From positions 1 to 53,162 of the forward strand of contig NZ_JBBMEY010000013.1 in NCBI RefSeq assembly GCF_040096285.1: DNA of 53,162 nucleotides. The letters are read 5' to 3'. The notes beneath the pieces were generated by a model. The model was not told the origin of the DNA, did no database searches, and worked only from the letters and a program-made list of their open reading frames with translations. This DNA is from Ruminococcoides intestinihominis (GTDB lineage Bacteria > Bacillota > Clostridia > Oscillospirales > Acutalibacteraceae). Shown in pieces: positions 17,222 to 25,431 of the stretch (within the stretch, counting starts at the first letter, position 1; every line of letters starts with the position of its first letter). Position numbers and translations under genes: made by a program.

Positions 17222-18202
17222 ATGGCACAAAAAGGTGACTTACTTTCAGTAAGACAAGACATTAGGGTTGTTGATGCAACAATTAGAGATGGAGGACTTT
17301 GCAACAACTTTAGATTTGACGATAAGTTTATTAAGGACTTATATCAGGCAAATGTAAAAGCCGGTGTTGACTATATGGAATTTGGCTACAAAGCATCTAA
17401 AGAAATTTTTAACGAAGATGACTTTGGTAAGTGGAAATTCTGTAACGATTCAGATATTAGAAAAATTGTTGGTGACAACAAAACAGGTCTAAAGATTGCA
17501 GTAATGGCTGATGTAGGCAGAACAGATTTTCAGAAGGATATTATCCCTAAAAAGGACAGTCCTATTGACCTTGTTCGTATTGCAACATACATTAACACAA
17601 TTCCTGCAGCAGTAGAAATGATTGAAAATTGTGCAAAGAAAGGCTATGAAACAACTATCAACATTATGGCAGTTTCTAAGGCTAACACAGATGATATTAA
17701 GACAGCACTTGACATTTTAGGTCAAAGCCCTGTTAATGCTTTCTATATTGTAGACAGCTATGGTGCATTATATCCTGAACAGTCAAGAAAACTTGCTAAC
17801 CTATATTGTGAATATGCCGATAAGTACGGCAAGAGTGTTGGTATTCATGCTCATAATAATCAGCAACTTGCATTTGCAAATACTATTGAAGCTATGACTC
17901 AGGGTGTTAGTTACCTTGATGCTACAGTTGACGGCATGGGTAGAGGTGCAGGTAATTGTGCACTTGAACTACTACTTGGTTTCTTAAAGAACCCTAAGTA
18001 TAAGGTTGCACCTATCCTAAAGATTATTGAAGAACATACTGAGAAGTTAAAGGCTGAAGGCGTAAAGTGGGGTTATGACATTCCATATATGCTAACAGGT
18101 CAGTTAAATACTCATCCTCGTCCTGCAATTTCTTATGTTAAAGAAGACAGAAAAGACTACTCAAAATTTGCTAATGAACTTTATGATATTATTAATAGCT
18201 GA
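17222..18202 (+). CDS. HMGL-like aldolase-family protein
   Basis: A 326-aa DRE-TIM barrel protein. The diagnostic DATIRDGGL (about 18-26) provides the Arg-Asp pair and first metal ligand; GIHAHNNQQLAFAN gives the HxH metal ligands and DGMGRGAGN the glycine-rich loop. These are features of the HMG-CoA lyase/4-hydroxy-2-oxovalerate aldolase group. No partner dehydrogenase is nearby, so the substrate is open; the galE gene that follows 39 bases later suggests a sugar or surface-polymer context. ATG 17222 follows GGAGG; the earlier ATG 17207 contains that site and is rejected. Confidence 0.85.
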   Translation: MAQKGDLLSVRQDIRVVDATIRDGGLCNNFRFDDKFIKDLYQANVKAGVDYMEFGYKASKEIFNEDDFGKWKFCNDSDIRKIVGDNKTGLKIAVMADVGRTDFQKDIIPKKDSPIDLVRIATYINTIPAAVEMIENCAKKGYETTINIMAVSKANTDDIKTALDILGQSPVNAFYIVDSYGALYPEQSRKLANLYCEYADKYGKSVGIHAHNNQQLAFANTIEAMTQGVSYLDATVDGMGRGAGNCALELLLGFLKNPKYKVAPILKIIEEHTEKLKAEGVKWGYDIPYMLTGQLNTHPRPAISYVKEDRKDYSKFANELYDIINS

Positions 18203-18241
18203 TTTTGAAATTTTTTATTAATTTAATAAGGAGTTTTTAAA

Positions 18242-19255
18242 ATGAATATTTTATTAGCCGGTGGTGCCGGTTATATTGGTTCACATACTTGCATAGAATT
18301 AATTAGTGCCGGACATACAGTAGTAATCGCTGATAACCTTTGCAACAGTAAGAAAGAAGCTGTTAAGAGAGTTGAAAAGATTGTAGGTCAGGAAATTCCT
18401 TTCTATGAAATCAATGTTTGTGACTATGACGCTCTAAGAAAAGTATTCAGCGAAAACAAAATTGATGCAGTTATTCACTTTGCAGGTCTTAAGGCAGTTG
18501 GTGAAAGCTGTGAAAAGCCACTAATGTACTACCGTAACAACCTAGACAGTACTCTAACACTTTTGGAAGTTATGAAGGAATTTGGTTGCCACAACTTTGT
18601 ATTCTCATCTTCAGCTACAGTTTATGGTATTCCTAAGACTGTACCTTTAGTAGAAACAATGCCAACTTCTTGTACAAACCCTTATGGTTGGACAAAGCTA
18701 ATGACAGAGCAGATTCTTCAGGATGTTACAAAGACAGACCCTGAACTTTCTGTTGTTCTTCTTCGTTACTTTAATCCAATCGGTGCTCACGAAAGTGGTA
18801 CAATCGGTGAAAACCCTAACGGTATTCCAAACAACCTAATGCCATATATCACACAGGTTGCAGTCGGTAAGCTAAAGGAACTTGGTGTATTCGGTAACGA
18901 CTACCCAACACCTGACGGTACAGGTGTTCGTGACTATATCCATGTTGTTGACTTAGCTAAAGGTCATGTAAAGGCTATTGACTATGCCGATGCTCACAAG
19001 GGTACAGAAATCTTTAACCTAGGTACAGGTGTTGGTTACTCGGTTCTTGATATTGTTAAGACATTCAGCAAGGTTAACAATGTTGAAATTCCATATCAGA
19101 TTAAGCCAAGAAGAGCCGGTGACATTGCAGAATGTTATGCTGACCCAACTAAGGCTAAGGAAGTTCTTGGCTGGACTGCTGAAAAGACACTTGAAGATAT
19201 GTGCCGTGATTCCTGGAATTGGCAGAAAAATAATCCTAAGGGTTACGAAGAATAA
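18242..19255 (+). CDS. galE: UDP-glucose 4-epimerase
   Basis: A 337-aa extended short-chain dehydrogenase. GGAGYIGSHT (7-16) binds NAD, SSSATVYG carries the catalytic Ser/Thr, and Tyr148-x3-Lys152 (YGWTK) is the catalytic pair. Full length for GalE, with the RYFNPIGAHESG and PNNLMPYITQVA substrate loops intact. It interconverts UDP-glucose and UDP-galactose for galactose use and surface glycans. A good AAGGAG site precedes it; the cohesin-like membrane protein follows after 24 bases, so the three genes probably form an operon. Confidence 0.96.
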   Translation: MNILLAGGAGYIGSHTCIELISAGHTVVIADNLCNSKKEAVKRVEKIVGQEIPFYEINVCDYDALRKVFSENKIDAVIHFAGLKAVGESCEKPLMYYRNNLDSTLTLLEVMKEFGCHNFVFSSSATVYGIPKTVPLVETMPTSCTNPYGWTKLMTEQILQDVTKTDPELSVVLLRYFNPIGAHESGTIGENPNGIPNNLMPYITQVAVGKLKELGVFGNDYPTPDGTGVRDYIHVVDLAKGHVKAIDYADAHKGTEIFNLGTGVGYSVLDIVKTFSKVNNVEIPYQIKPRRAGDIAECYADPTKAKEVLGWTAEKTLEDMCRDSWNWQKNNPKGYEE

Positions 19256-19279
19256 TAAAAGAATAAAGAGGAAAATAAT

Positions 19280-20203
19280 ATGACAAAACGAATTAGTGCT
19301 GTTGTTCTTGCACTACTAATGTGCTTACTTGCTTTAGCTTCTTCTGTTACTAGTTTTTCAGCAGAAGAAAATCTAAAGCTAAACGGCGAAGTTAATGCAA
19401 AGGTTGGGGATAAGGTTACATATGAATTTTGTGTATCTGATGTTCCTGAAAAAACTGAGGATATTCAGATGCAGGTAGCATATGACTCTCAGTATCTAAA
19501 GGTTGACCCGGACAAGGTTGAATACCTTGATGGTGGCAGTTCAGTTTATAACACTGACCTAGAAAATGAAGTACTGTTTAATAGTGCTAATGGTGTTCAA
19601 GGTTGGGATATGAAAGAAAAAACAATGATTCTTTCACTAACTTTTGAAGTACTACAGGGTGGTTCTACCGACATTACTTACTATGTACAGTGCTTTGACT
19701 ACCAATCAAATAGTCAGAATGTTGACACACTACAGTTTACAACTGACTTTTTAGTTAACGGTAAAACAGCAAAAAAGAATGTTGTACCAAAGGTTAACGA
19801 AAACGGTAACGGTGGTATATTTATCAATTATGAAAACGGTAAAGGTACAAAAAACGGTGGTGACAACCCAATTGGTGGTCAGTATGGTAGATACAACACC
19901 AACAACCAAACTACCGATAGCAACGGTAATGTTGTACAGAATAATGCAAGTGTTGCAACTGATGCAAACGGTAACACAGTAGAAAATGCCACAACTGCAT
20001 ATCAAGCAACTACAGAGTCAACTGCTATGAGAACAAACTCATCAGGTCAAAATGTAACAGACTCTAACGGTAAAGAGGTTTCATACACAGATTCAGATAA
20101 TTTTTGGAGAAACCTTGGTATCGTTGGAATTGTTGCACTTATTGTAATAGTTATTGTAATAAAAGTTATTGTTGATAAGAAAAAAGGTAAAAAAGAAGAA
20201 TAA
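19280..20203 (+). CDS. Membrane-anchored cohesin-like protein
   Basis: A 307-aa surface protein. Residues 1-28 are a signal peptide. Residues about 34-165 look like a cohesin-type beta-sandwich (VNAKVGDKVTYEFCVSDVP, AYDSQYLKVDP, ILSLTFEVLQGGSTDI). A long Asn/Gly/Thr-rich linker (about 175-272) leads to one membrane helix (about 277-297) and a basic KKKGKKEE tail inside. There is no sortase motif, so anchoring is by the helix. Cohesins bind dockerins in cellulosomes and amylosomes, but I see no dockerin in the window; similar domains also occur in non-cellulosomal proteins. Confidence 0.75.
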   Translation: MTKRISAVVLALLMCLLALASSVTSFSAEENLKLNGEVNAKVGDKVTYEFCVSDVPEKTEDIQMQVAYDSQYLKVDPDKVEYLDGGSSVYNTDLENEVLFNSANGVQGWDMKEKTMILSLTFEVLQGGSTDITYYVQCFDYQSNSQNVDTLQFTTDFLVNGKTAKKNVVPKVNENGNGGIFINYENGKGTKNGGDNPIGGQYGRYNTNNQTTDSNGNVVQNNASVATDANGNTVENATTAYQATTESTAMRTNSSGQNVTDSNGKEVSYTDSDNFWRNLGIVGIVALIVIVIVIKVIVDKKKGKKEE

Positions 20204-20243
20204 ACAGTATTTCAGTTAATACTCTGTTCAAATTCTCTTTTCA

Positions 20244-20286
20244 TTTGTGCATTATGCCTATTTTGAATGCACAAAGTTTGTGCATT
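20244..20286. repeat. Three-arm inverted repeat, alternative hairpins
   Basis: TTTGTGCATT occurs at 20244-20253 and 20277-20286, with its exact reverse complement at 20266-20275 between them. The middle arm can pair with either neighbour, not both. The downstream pairing is followed by TTTAT and could act as the terminator of the preceding gene; a protein site is the alternative. Confidence 0.6.
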
Positions 20287-20314
20287 TTATCGTCAACAAA
20301 ATGTTACAAAATTG

Positions 20315-20343
20315 TTGCTTTACAAATTTTAAAGGTGTATAAT
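20315..20343 (+). promoter_or_regulatory. Sigma-A promoter of the Ser-rich surface protein
   Basis: TTGCTT at 20315-20320, a 17-bp spacer and TATAAT at 20338-20343, about 65 bases ahead of the gene at 20408. Confidence 0.7.
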
Positions 20344-20407
20344 TATGGCAATGGGGGAGATATCCCCACAAATCTATATTGGTTTAATTTTATAGGAGGA
20401 GATAACT

Positions 20408-21556
20408 ATGAAAAAGTTATTAAGCGTACTATTAGTTATGGCAGTTGTTATGAGTTTTGCAACTGTTATGTCAGTGTCAGCTGACGAAAGAGAAGATTTA
20501 GCTTCTGCAGGTGCTTCACAGGATGTTGAAACAGCAGCAGCTGACGGTAATGTATCTGTTGGTGCAGGTACAGATACTGAAGCAACAGGTACATCAGGTT
20601 TAATTTACCTAGAAAAGCCTGACTGGGGGGAATGTAAATATTACTCAATCCACATTTGGGAAGCAAAGCAGAACGGTGAACAGTTCTTTAGCTATGGTAC
20701 ACAGAAAGAACGTTTCGAAGAAAAAGATGGTAAGTTGGTTTATGATCTATCAAAGTTGAACGAAAGTACATACATTAAAGGTGGCTTAAAAGCAGGCGTT
20801 ACATACAACCTAATAGTTTATAATAATAATGGTGTTGAATCATGTGGTCTGATGTTTAGTACAGAATGTGCTGGTGATACTATTAGAGTAACTTCAAATG
20901 AAAGATCATTTGAAAACACAGAGGATTCTACAAAGCACAGCTATCCAATTGGTTGGACAAATAATGCTAAGAAATACGGTATTCCTCTACAGATTACATC
21001 AGTAGGTACAGTACAGGGTGAATTTGTTACAAAGGGTTCAAGTCCAGATGATATTGTCAAGGCATGGGACAAGAACTACAAGCAGTATCCTAATAAGGCT
21101 TCTTTTAGTACACAGTCAAGTGCTAGAGACCATAAGACAAGACTTGCTGAAATTAAAGCAGAATTCAAAGAACTTGTTAGCAAAGGTAAAGTACTAGTTT
21201 TGGGTGGTGGTGTTTACACCGAAAAGACTGACCTAGATAAGGTTAAACCAGGTTCAAGCTCAAGCTCAGGTTCAAGCTCAGGTTCAAGCTCAGATTCAAG
21301 CTCAAAAAGCTCTTCTAACTCATCAAGTAAGAAGATCTATAAGGATAAGAATGGTAACACAGTAACAAGAAATGCTGATGGTTCATACACAGATGCAAAC
21401 GGTAATAAAGTTGACGCTTCTGAAGTTACAGCAACAACAGAAACAACTGACACAGTTACAACTGGTGAAAGTGCAACTCCAATTTACATTGGTCTAGGTG
21501 TTATGCTAGCAGCAGCCGGTGTTTACTTCTTAACTCGTAAGAAGAAAGAAGCTTAA
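20408..21556 (+). CDS. Secreted Ser-rich surface protein with C-terminal anchor
   Basis: A 382-aa protein with a signal peptide (1-25), a short acidic/Ala-rich part, a ~200-residue domain (about 60-270) with WGECKYYSIHIWE and a strand-rich pattern, a Ser/Gly linker (about 281-308) encoded by a 12-bp tandem repeat, a DKNGNTVTRNADGSYTDANG segment, and an ending of TTG-ES, hydrophobic helix, RKKKEA. The ending resembles a weak sortase signal (x-x-T-T-G rather than LPxTG) or a plain membrane anchor. The folded domain loosely resembles the aromatic-rich starch-binding modules of ruminococci, but I would not assign it. The site ATAGGAGG fixes the start. Confidence 0.75.
   Translation: MKKLLSVLLVMAVVMSFATVMSVSADEREDLASAGASQDVETAAADGNVSVGAGTDTEATGTSGLIYLEKPDWGECKYYSIHIWEAKQNGEQFFSYGTQKERFEEKDGKLVYDLSKLNESTYIKGGLKAGVTYNLIVYNNNGVESCGLMFSTECAGDTIRVTSNERSFENTEDSTKHSYPIGWTNNAKKYGIPLQITSVGTVQGEFVTKGSSPDDIVKAWDKNYKQYPNKASFSTQSSARDHKTRLAEIKAEFKELVSKGKVLVLGGGVYTEKTDLDKVKPGSSSSSGSSSGSSSDSSSKSSSNSSSKKIYKDKNGNTVTRNADGSYTDANGNKVDASEVTATTETTDTVTTGESATPIYIGLGVMLAAAGVYFLTRKKKEA
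21251..21304 (+). repeat. 12-bp tandem repeat in the Ser linker
   Basis: GGTTCAAGCTCA is repeated at 21251, 21269 and 21281, with a half unit at 21263 and a variant (GATTCAAGCTCA) at 21293. It encodes the Gly/Ser-Ser-Ser linker and could change length by slippage in 4-residue steps without shifting frame. Confidence 0.85.
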
Positions 21557-21599
21557 GTCTAAGAACTAACAAAACTCAAAACTAAAACTCAATTAATCA

Positions 21600-21630
21600 A
21601 GCCCCATTAATTATGATGGGGCTTTTAATT
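21600..21630 (+). terminator. Terminator after the Ser-rich surface protein
   Basis: An 8-bp stem (21600-21607 with 21616-21623, arm AGCCCCAT) followed by TTTTAATTTT. Confidence 0.88.
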
Positions 21631-21790
21631 TTGCTATTTTAATTTCATTATTTATATTTTTACTTAATCTGTTTATACGAATATGGTAATGCTTTATGAA
21701 GATTAATAATGTGCTATATTAATAAGGTACTAATCATTGCTATGAAACTTTGTGTTGTTATGGGACTCTTGAAAATTAAAAAAACAAAAT

Positions 21791-21820
21791 AAAAAAGACA
21801 CTAAGGATAGTGTCTTTTTT
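21791..21820. terminator. Bidirectional terminator, probably for the AbrB gene
   Basis: A 13-bp perfect stem (21791-21803 with 21808-21820) with A runs on one side and T runs on the other, so it works on both strands. It lies about 155 bases beyond the stop codon of the minus-strand AbrB gene. Confidence 0.75.
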
Positions 21821-21976
21821 ACGCACAAATGAAAATAAATATTCCTACAAAACAAATCTATTAAATCAATTAAAGGTATTTCTGCTTGTATAAATAATAA
21901 AAAAATAAAATATAGATTGTATTTAGTAATATTTAATTTTTGAATAAATATAATTTAATGAATAAATAAAATCAAA

Positions 21977-22222
21977 CTAGATTTTCTTATACATTCTCTT
22001 TACACATTCTTCGCAGACTTTAACGCCTTCAAATGTGATAACATTATCGCTTTCGCCACAGAATAGGCAAGTTGGCTGATACTTTCTAATTAGTAGACCA
22101 TTGTCCTTAGGAAGAATTTCAATAGAATCTTCCTTTTCTAGATTAAACATCTGTCTAACTGGCTTAGGAATTACAACTCTGCCAAGTGTGTCAATTTTGC
22201 TTACATAACCGATCTGTCTCAT
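21977..22222 (-). CDS. AbrB-type transition-state regulator with zinc-ribbon tail
   Basis: An 81-aa protein. Residues 1-48 are an AbrB/SpoVT swapped-hairpin DNA-binding domain (MRQIGYVSKIDTLGRVVIPKPVR). The tail has CLFC and CEEC pairs spaced as a small zinc ribbon in place of the usual AbrB multimerisation domain. AbrB proteins repress post-exponential genes, including sporulation genes; spmA/spmB lie divergently next door. ATG 22222 follows GGAAGGTG at good spacing; the longer in-frame start has none. Confidence 0.9.
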   Translation of the reverse strand: MRQIGYVSKIDTLGRVVIPKPVRQMFNLEKEDSIEILPKDNGLLIRKYQPTCLFCGESDNVITFEGVKVCEECVKRMYKKI

Positions 22223-22428
22223 ACTTTTCACCTTCCAAAAAATACTACAAGCAGTAAATATCATACACGACAAAAATATACAAGCAACTACACTTATATA
22301 CTTATTGCGATTTTATTCTACCAAATGATAAAATTTTTGTCAAGTATGTTCAAGTTGCAGTTTTTACCGTAAGTTTGATTTTAACAATTTATTCAAATAA
22401 TTATGAACAAAAGTGGTAATATGTACAT

Positions 22429-23013
22429 ATGATTAATTATGTTTGGGGATTTTTAATAATAATTTCTGTGATTTGTGCCATTGTAACGGGAAATAGAGAA
22501 GGTGTTTCTTCCGGTCTTATGAATGGTGCAGAAAAGGCAACTAAACTTTTAATAACACTTTTTGGTGTAATTGTATTTTGGTCAGGTATTATGAAAGTGG
22601 CAGAAAGAAGTGGACTGACAGGAAAATTAGTGAAACTTCTGTCACCTATATTGAAAAGAATTTTTCCTGATGTTGATGAAAGCAGTAATGCTTTTCAAGC
22701 AATGGCTTTGAACATTAGTGCAAATTTAATTGGTATCGGTAATGCAGCAACACCCTTCGGACTAAGGGCAATGGCTGAACTGCAGAAAAATAACCTTAAG
22801 AAAGATACTGCTACCGACTCTATGGTTATTTTTGTTGTGATGAATACTGCCTCAATGCAACTTATACCGGCAACTATAGGTTTCCTTAGGGACAGCTATG
22901 GTAGCAAAGAACCATTTTCAATTATTCCTTGTGTTATTATTTGTTCTTTCTGTGCTTTATGTGTTGCGTTACTACTTGCTAAAGGATTAAATAGGGTGAA
23001 GTCTTGGAAATAA
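22429..23013 (+). CDS. spmA: Spore maturation protein A
   Basis: A 194-aa membrane protein of the nucleoside-recognition (Gate) type found in SpmA: GVSSGLMNGAEKATKLLITLFGVIVFWSG at the start and NLIGIGNAATPFGLRAMAELQ in the centre. SpmA and SpmB help dehydrate the spore core in Bacillus. The gene overlaps spmB by 10 bases. No strong ribosome site is seen before ATG 22429. Confidence 0.93.
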   Translation: MINYVWGFLIIISVICAIVTGNREGVSSGLMNGAEKATKLLITLFGVIVFWSGIMKVAERSGLTGKLVKLLSPILKRIFPDVDESSNAFQAMALNISANLIGIGNAATPFGLRAMAELQKNNLKKDTATDSMVIFVVMNTASMQLIPATIGFLRDSYGSKEPFSIIPCVIICSFCALCVALLLAKGLNRVKSWK

Positions 23014-23510
23014 TAGTACCGGTAACAGTTGCATTTGTTGTGCTTTACGGAATGATAAAGAAAGTTAAAATTTTTGATGCATTTATTGAAGGTGCAGTTG
23101 AGGGGTTACATACTCTTTATATGATTATTCCTACAATAACAGGACTTGTAGTTGCAGTTGAAATGTTGCAACAAAGTGGTACTATTGACTTGGTATGTAA
23201 AGCAGTAGAACCTTTAGCTGATTTTTTCAACTTTCCCAAAGAAATTGTTCCTATGGCAGTTCTCAGACCTATCAGTGGCAGTGGTGCTACTGCACTTCTA
23301 ACTAATATATACGAGAACTATGGACCTGACTCTTTAGTAGGCAATATTGCCTCAGTTCTTGCCGGTAGTACAGAAACTACCCTTTATGCAGTTACAATGT
23401 ACTTTGGCAGTGTTGGTATTACCAAAACAAGACATACACTTTTTGTAGGTTTACTTGCAGATTTTACTGCACTTGTTTTGGCAATTATGACCGTAAAATT
23501 AACATTGTAA
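23004..23510 (+). CDS. spmB: Spore maturation protein B
   Basis: A 168-aa membrane protein with the SpmB pattern: FIEGAVEGLHTLYMIIPTITGLV, then RPISGSGATALLTNIYENYGPDS and GSTETTLYAVTMYFGSVG. Starts at TTG 23004 behind AGGGTGA, within the end of spmA, so translation is coupled. Together they are strong evidence that the organism forms spores. Confidence 0.93.
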   Translation: MEIIVPVTVAFVVLYGMIKKVKIFDAFIEGAVEGLHTLYMIIPTITGLVVAVEMLQQSGTIDLVCKAVEPLADFFNFPKEIVPMAVLRPISGSGATALLTNIYENYGPDSLVGNIASVLAGSTETTLYAVTMYFGSVGITKTRHTLFVGLLADFTALVLAIMTVKLTL

Positions 23511-23628
23511 AAGTTTTATTAAGTAGTATTTTTATCTAGACAAATTAATACTTGTGTTGTATAATAAATATAGCAATAAATAGTACTAATTTTATTAAAT
23601 TAAAAAAGAAAACGGAGGAACTCTAATT

Positions 23629-24687
23629 ATGAAAAAGACAAACAAAGTTATTTCTTTAGTTTTAGCTCTTGTTATGGCATTAAGTATTCTTGTAGTTATT
23701 CCTACTGCTTCTGCTACATCAACAGTTAGAATTAATGAAGTAAATGCAAATGTAGGATATTCTATTGTATATAATATCTATTTGCAAACTGATGAAAAGG
23801 CAAACACAATGGAAGGTAGACTAAACTATGACAATACTGTCCTAGATTTAACATCACTTTCTTTTGATACTGCTAATTCATTTGACTCAAGTGCATCTGT
23901 AAAGGGCGATATGACCCAGGTTAGCTTTAATGGTAAAAAGTCACTTTACGATTGTAAGTCAAGAAGAATGACTGTACTAACTGCTGTATTTAAGGTAACT
24001 AATACTAGCGATAAGTACACAAGTGCTACAACTGCTGATGCTGTTTCAGGTTGCTTTACAAAGCTAATTGGTGAAACAGGTACAGACCTAATGAAGCACA
24101 TTAACACAAACATTACAACAAGAACAATCATCGGTGCAACTTCTATCAAGATGGCAAAGACATCTGTACTTCTTGATAACGGCAAGGGTGATAGCGAAGT
24201 TGTAAAGGTTAAGTCAGTAGGACCTGTAAACAATGATATAGATTCTTCTTACTCAGCAACTTATGTTTCATCAAACACAAAGGTTGTTAAGGTTTCAGGC
24301 AGAGGTACTTATGTAAGAATTATTGCAGTAGGTCCTGGTAAAGCAGAAGTTCGTTGTATCACTGATGGTAAATTAGCTACTGCTAAAATTAAGGTTACAG
24401 TTAAGCAGCCTGTAAAGAGCGTTAAGTTTAACAAAAAGTCTGTTAGACTACCTAAGAAGGGTGCTAAGGCAAAACTAAAGGCTACTGTTAACCCAACTAA
24501 TGCAAGTGTTAAGAAGCTTACTGTTAAGTCAGAAAACACTAGGGTTGCTAAAGTTAATAAGTCTTCTGTAAACTCAGGTGCTACTATCACAGTAACTGCA
24601 GTTAAGAGGGGCAAGACTTATGTTCGTGCTACTGCTACAGACGGTTCAAAGAAATTCAAGAGAATTTTAGTTACAGTAAAGAAGTAA
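23629..24687 (+). CDS. Secreted protein with cohesin-like and BIG2-like Ig domains
   Basis: A 352-aa secreted protein: signal peptide (1-30), a cohesin-like sandwich (about 33-165, with VNANVGYSIVYNIYL, LNYDNTVLDLTSLSF and RRMTVLTAVFKVTN), then two Ig-like repeats of the BIG2 kind (about 175-262 and 265-352; VKSVKFNKKSVRLPKKGAKA begins the second). It is strongly basic towards the end, with no anchor or sortase motif, so it is either released or bound to wall polymers by charge. It resembles the protein at 19280 in its first domain. A terminator follows. Confidence 0.78.
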   Translation: MKKTNKVISLVLALVMALSILVVIPTASATSTVRINEVNANVGYSIVYNIYLQTDEKANTMEGRLNYDNTVLDLTSLSFDTANSFDSSASVKGDMTQVSFNGKKSLYDCKSRRMTVLTAVFKVTNTSDKYTSATTADAVSGCFTKLIGETGTDLMKHINTNITTRTIIGATSIKMAKTSVLLDNGKGDSEVVKVKSVGPVNNDIDSSYSATYVSSNTKVVKVSGRGTYVRIIAVGPGKAEVRCITDGKLATAKIKVTVKQPVKSVKFNKKSVRLPKKGAKAKLKATVNPTNASVKKLTVKSENTRVAKVNKSSVNSGATITVTAVKRGKTYVRATATDGSKKFKRILVTVKK

Positions 24688-24710
24688 TTTTTTACAAACT
24701 ACATAAATTA

Positions 24711-24739
24711 AACGGCTGACATCTGTCAGCCGTTTTTTT
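24711..24739 (+). terminator. Terminator after the Ig-like secreted protein
   Basis: A perfect 10-bp stem (24711-24720 with 24725-24734, arm AACGGCTGAC), loop ATCT, then seven T. Confidence 0.93.
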
Positions 24740-25115
24740 ATATCTGATGATTGATTATCCACTTCGTTAATTGTTGATAGGATATTTCATTTGAAGCAAG
24801 TTCTAATATTGTAGAAGAAAGATCATCTTGTGTATATTCAAGTTCAATTCCGTTTAAAGCTAAAAAAACTAACATCACATGTGCACCGATTCTTTTATTT
24901 CCATCAATAAATGGATGATTATTTACTAACCCAAAACATAATCGTGACGCTTTTTGTTGAATTGTTGGATATAAATCTTCATTTCCAAATTGCTGAAAAG
25001 GAGAATTTATGGCTGATTCCAATAAACCGACATCCCTTAACCCATCACTACCACCGGTTCCTGAGATTAGTTGACTGTGCAAAAGTAATATTTGTTATTT
25101 GGATAAAACAATCAT
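24738..25115 (-). pseudogene. Doc/Fic-family toxin with premature stop codon
   Basis: From ATG 25115 the frame reads MIVLSK, then TAA at 25097-25095, then continues unbroken as a Doc protein to 24738: LRDVGLLESAINSPFQQFG and the Fic/Doc motif HPFIDGNKRIG. Doc proteins inactivate EF-Tu by phosphorylation. The stop replaces codon 7, where Glu (GAA) would be usual, so one base change explains it. ATG 25115 overlaps the antitoxin stop as ATGA, the expected coupled start. A restart at TTG 25082 would give a 114-aa protein lacking the first helix; no ribosome site supports it. It is thus probably inactive, though sequencing error or restart remain possible. Confidence 0.8.
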
Positions 25116-25354
25116 TCTGCTAGTACCTTATAAGCCTCTTTATTTTTATCAATTAATTTTTTAGAAATTGATAAAATATCTTCATCATTTGCAGTTTGCA
25201 TATTTTCTGCTTTACTAAATTCAACAATTAAATATCTTGGAGTATTGTTCTTTAGAATAACGGCAGAACCATTTTCGTCCACAAGTCTTGCTACTTTAGA
25301 AAAATTCTGATTTGCTTCTGTAATAGAAACAAGTGCGTTTGTATTAACTTTCAT
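25112..25354 (-). CDS. Phd/YefM-family antitoxin
   Basis: An 80-aa antitoxin. The N-terminal half is the Phd/YefM DNA-binding fold (VSITEANQNFSKVARLVDENGSAVILKNNTPRYLIV); the C-terminal half is the helical toxin-neutralising part. It follows AAGGAGG, and its stop overlaps the toxin start. A 10-bp inverted repeat between its promoter and start is the likely self-repression site. It appears intact although the toxin carries a stop codon. Confidence 0.9.
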   Translation of the reverse strand: MKVNTNALVSITEANQNFSKVARLVDENGSAVILKNNTPRYLIVEFSKAENMQTANDEDILSISKKLIDKNKEAYKVLAE

Positions 25355-25371
25355 AAGAATACCTCCTTAAC

Positions 25372-25397
25372 AAAATAGGATAAATTAATCCTATTTT
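25372..25397. promoter_or_regulatory. Phd/Doc operator
   Basis: A perfect inverted repeat with arms AAAATAGGAT and ATCCTATTTT and a 6-base spacer, directly after the -10 box of the toxin-antitoxin promoter and before the antitoxin ribosome site. Confidence 0.8.
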
Positions 25398-25398
25398 T

Positions 25399-25427
25399 AT
25401 TATATGTTAGTATTTCAAAAAAGTCAA
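25399..25427 (-). promoter_or_regulatory. Promoter of the phd-doc operon
   Basis: On the minus strand TTGACT (25427-25422), 17-bp spacer, TATAAT (25404-25399). Confidence 0.85.
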
Positions 25428-25431
25428 CCGA

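Larger units (their letters stand above)
21557..21976. other. Intergenic region with two terminators
   Basis: This 420-base gap separates two convergent genes. It holds the plus-strand terminator at 21600-21630 and a second hairpin at 21791-21820. The stretch between them (21631-21790) is AT-rich with no convincing reading frame or RNA gene. Confidence 0.7.

Noticed and set aside
20245..20484. 79-codon plus-strand frame ahead of the Ser-rich surface protein
   Set aside because: It runs through the promoter, ribosome site and signal peptide of the real gene in another frame, and has no site of its own.
21725..21820. Possible small RNA between a weak promoter and the hairpin at 21791
   Set aside because: The promoter match is poor and the hairpin works well as the terminator of the minus-strand AbrB gene.
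24738..25082. Intact Doc toxin starting at TTG 25082
   Set aside because: The coupled ATG at 25115 and the matching residues before the TAA show that the real start lies upstream; no ribosome site supports the TTG.
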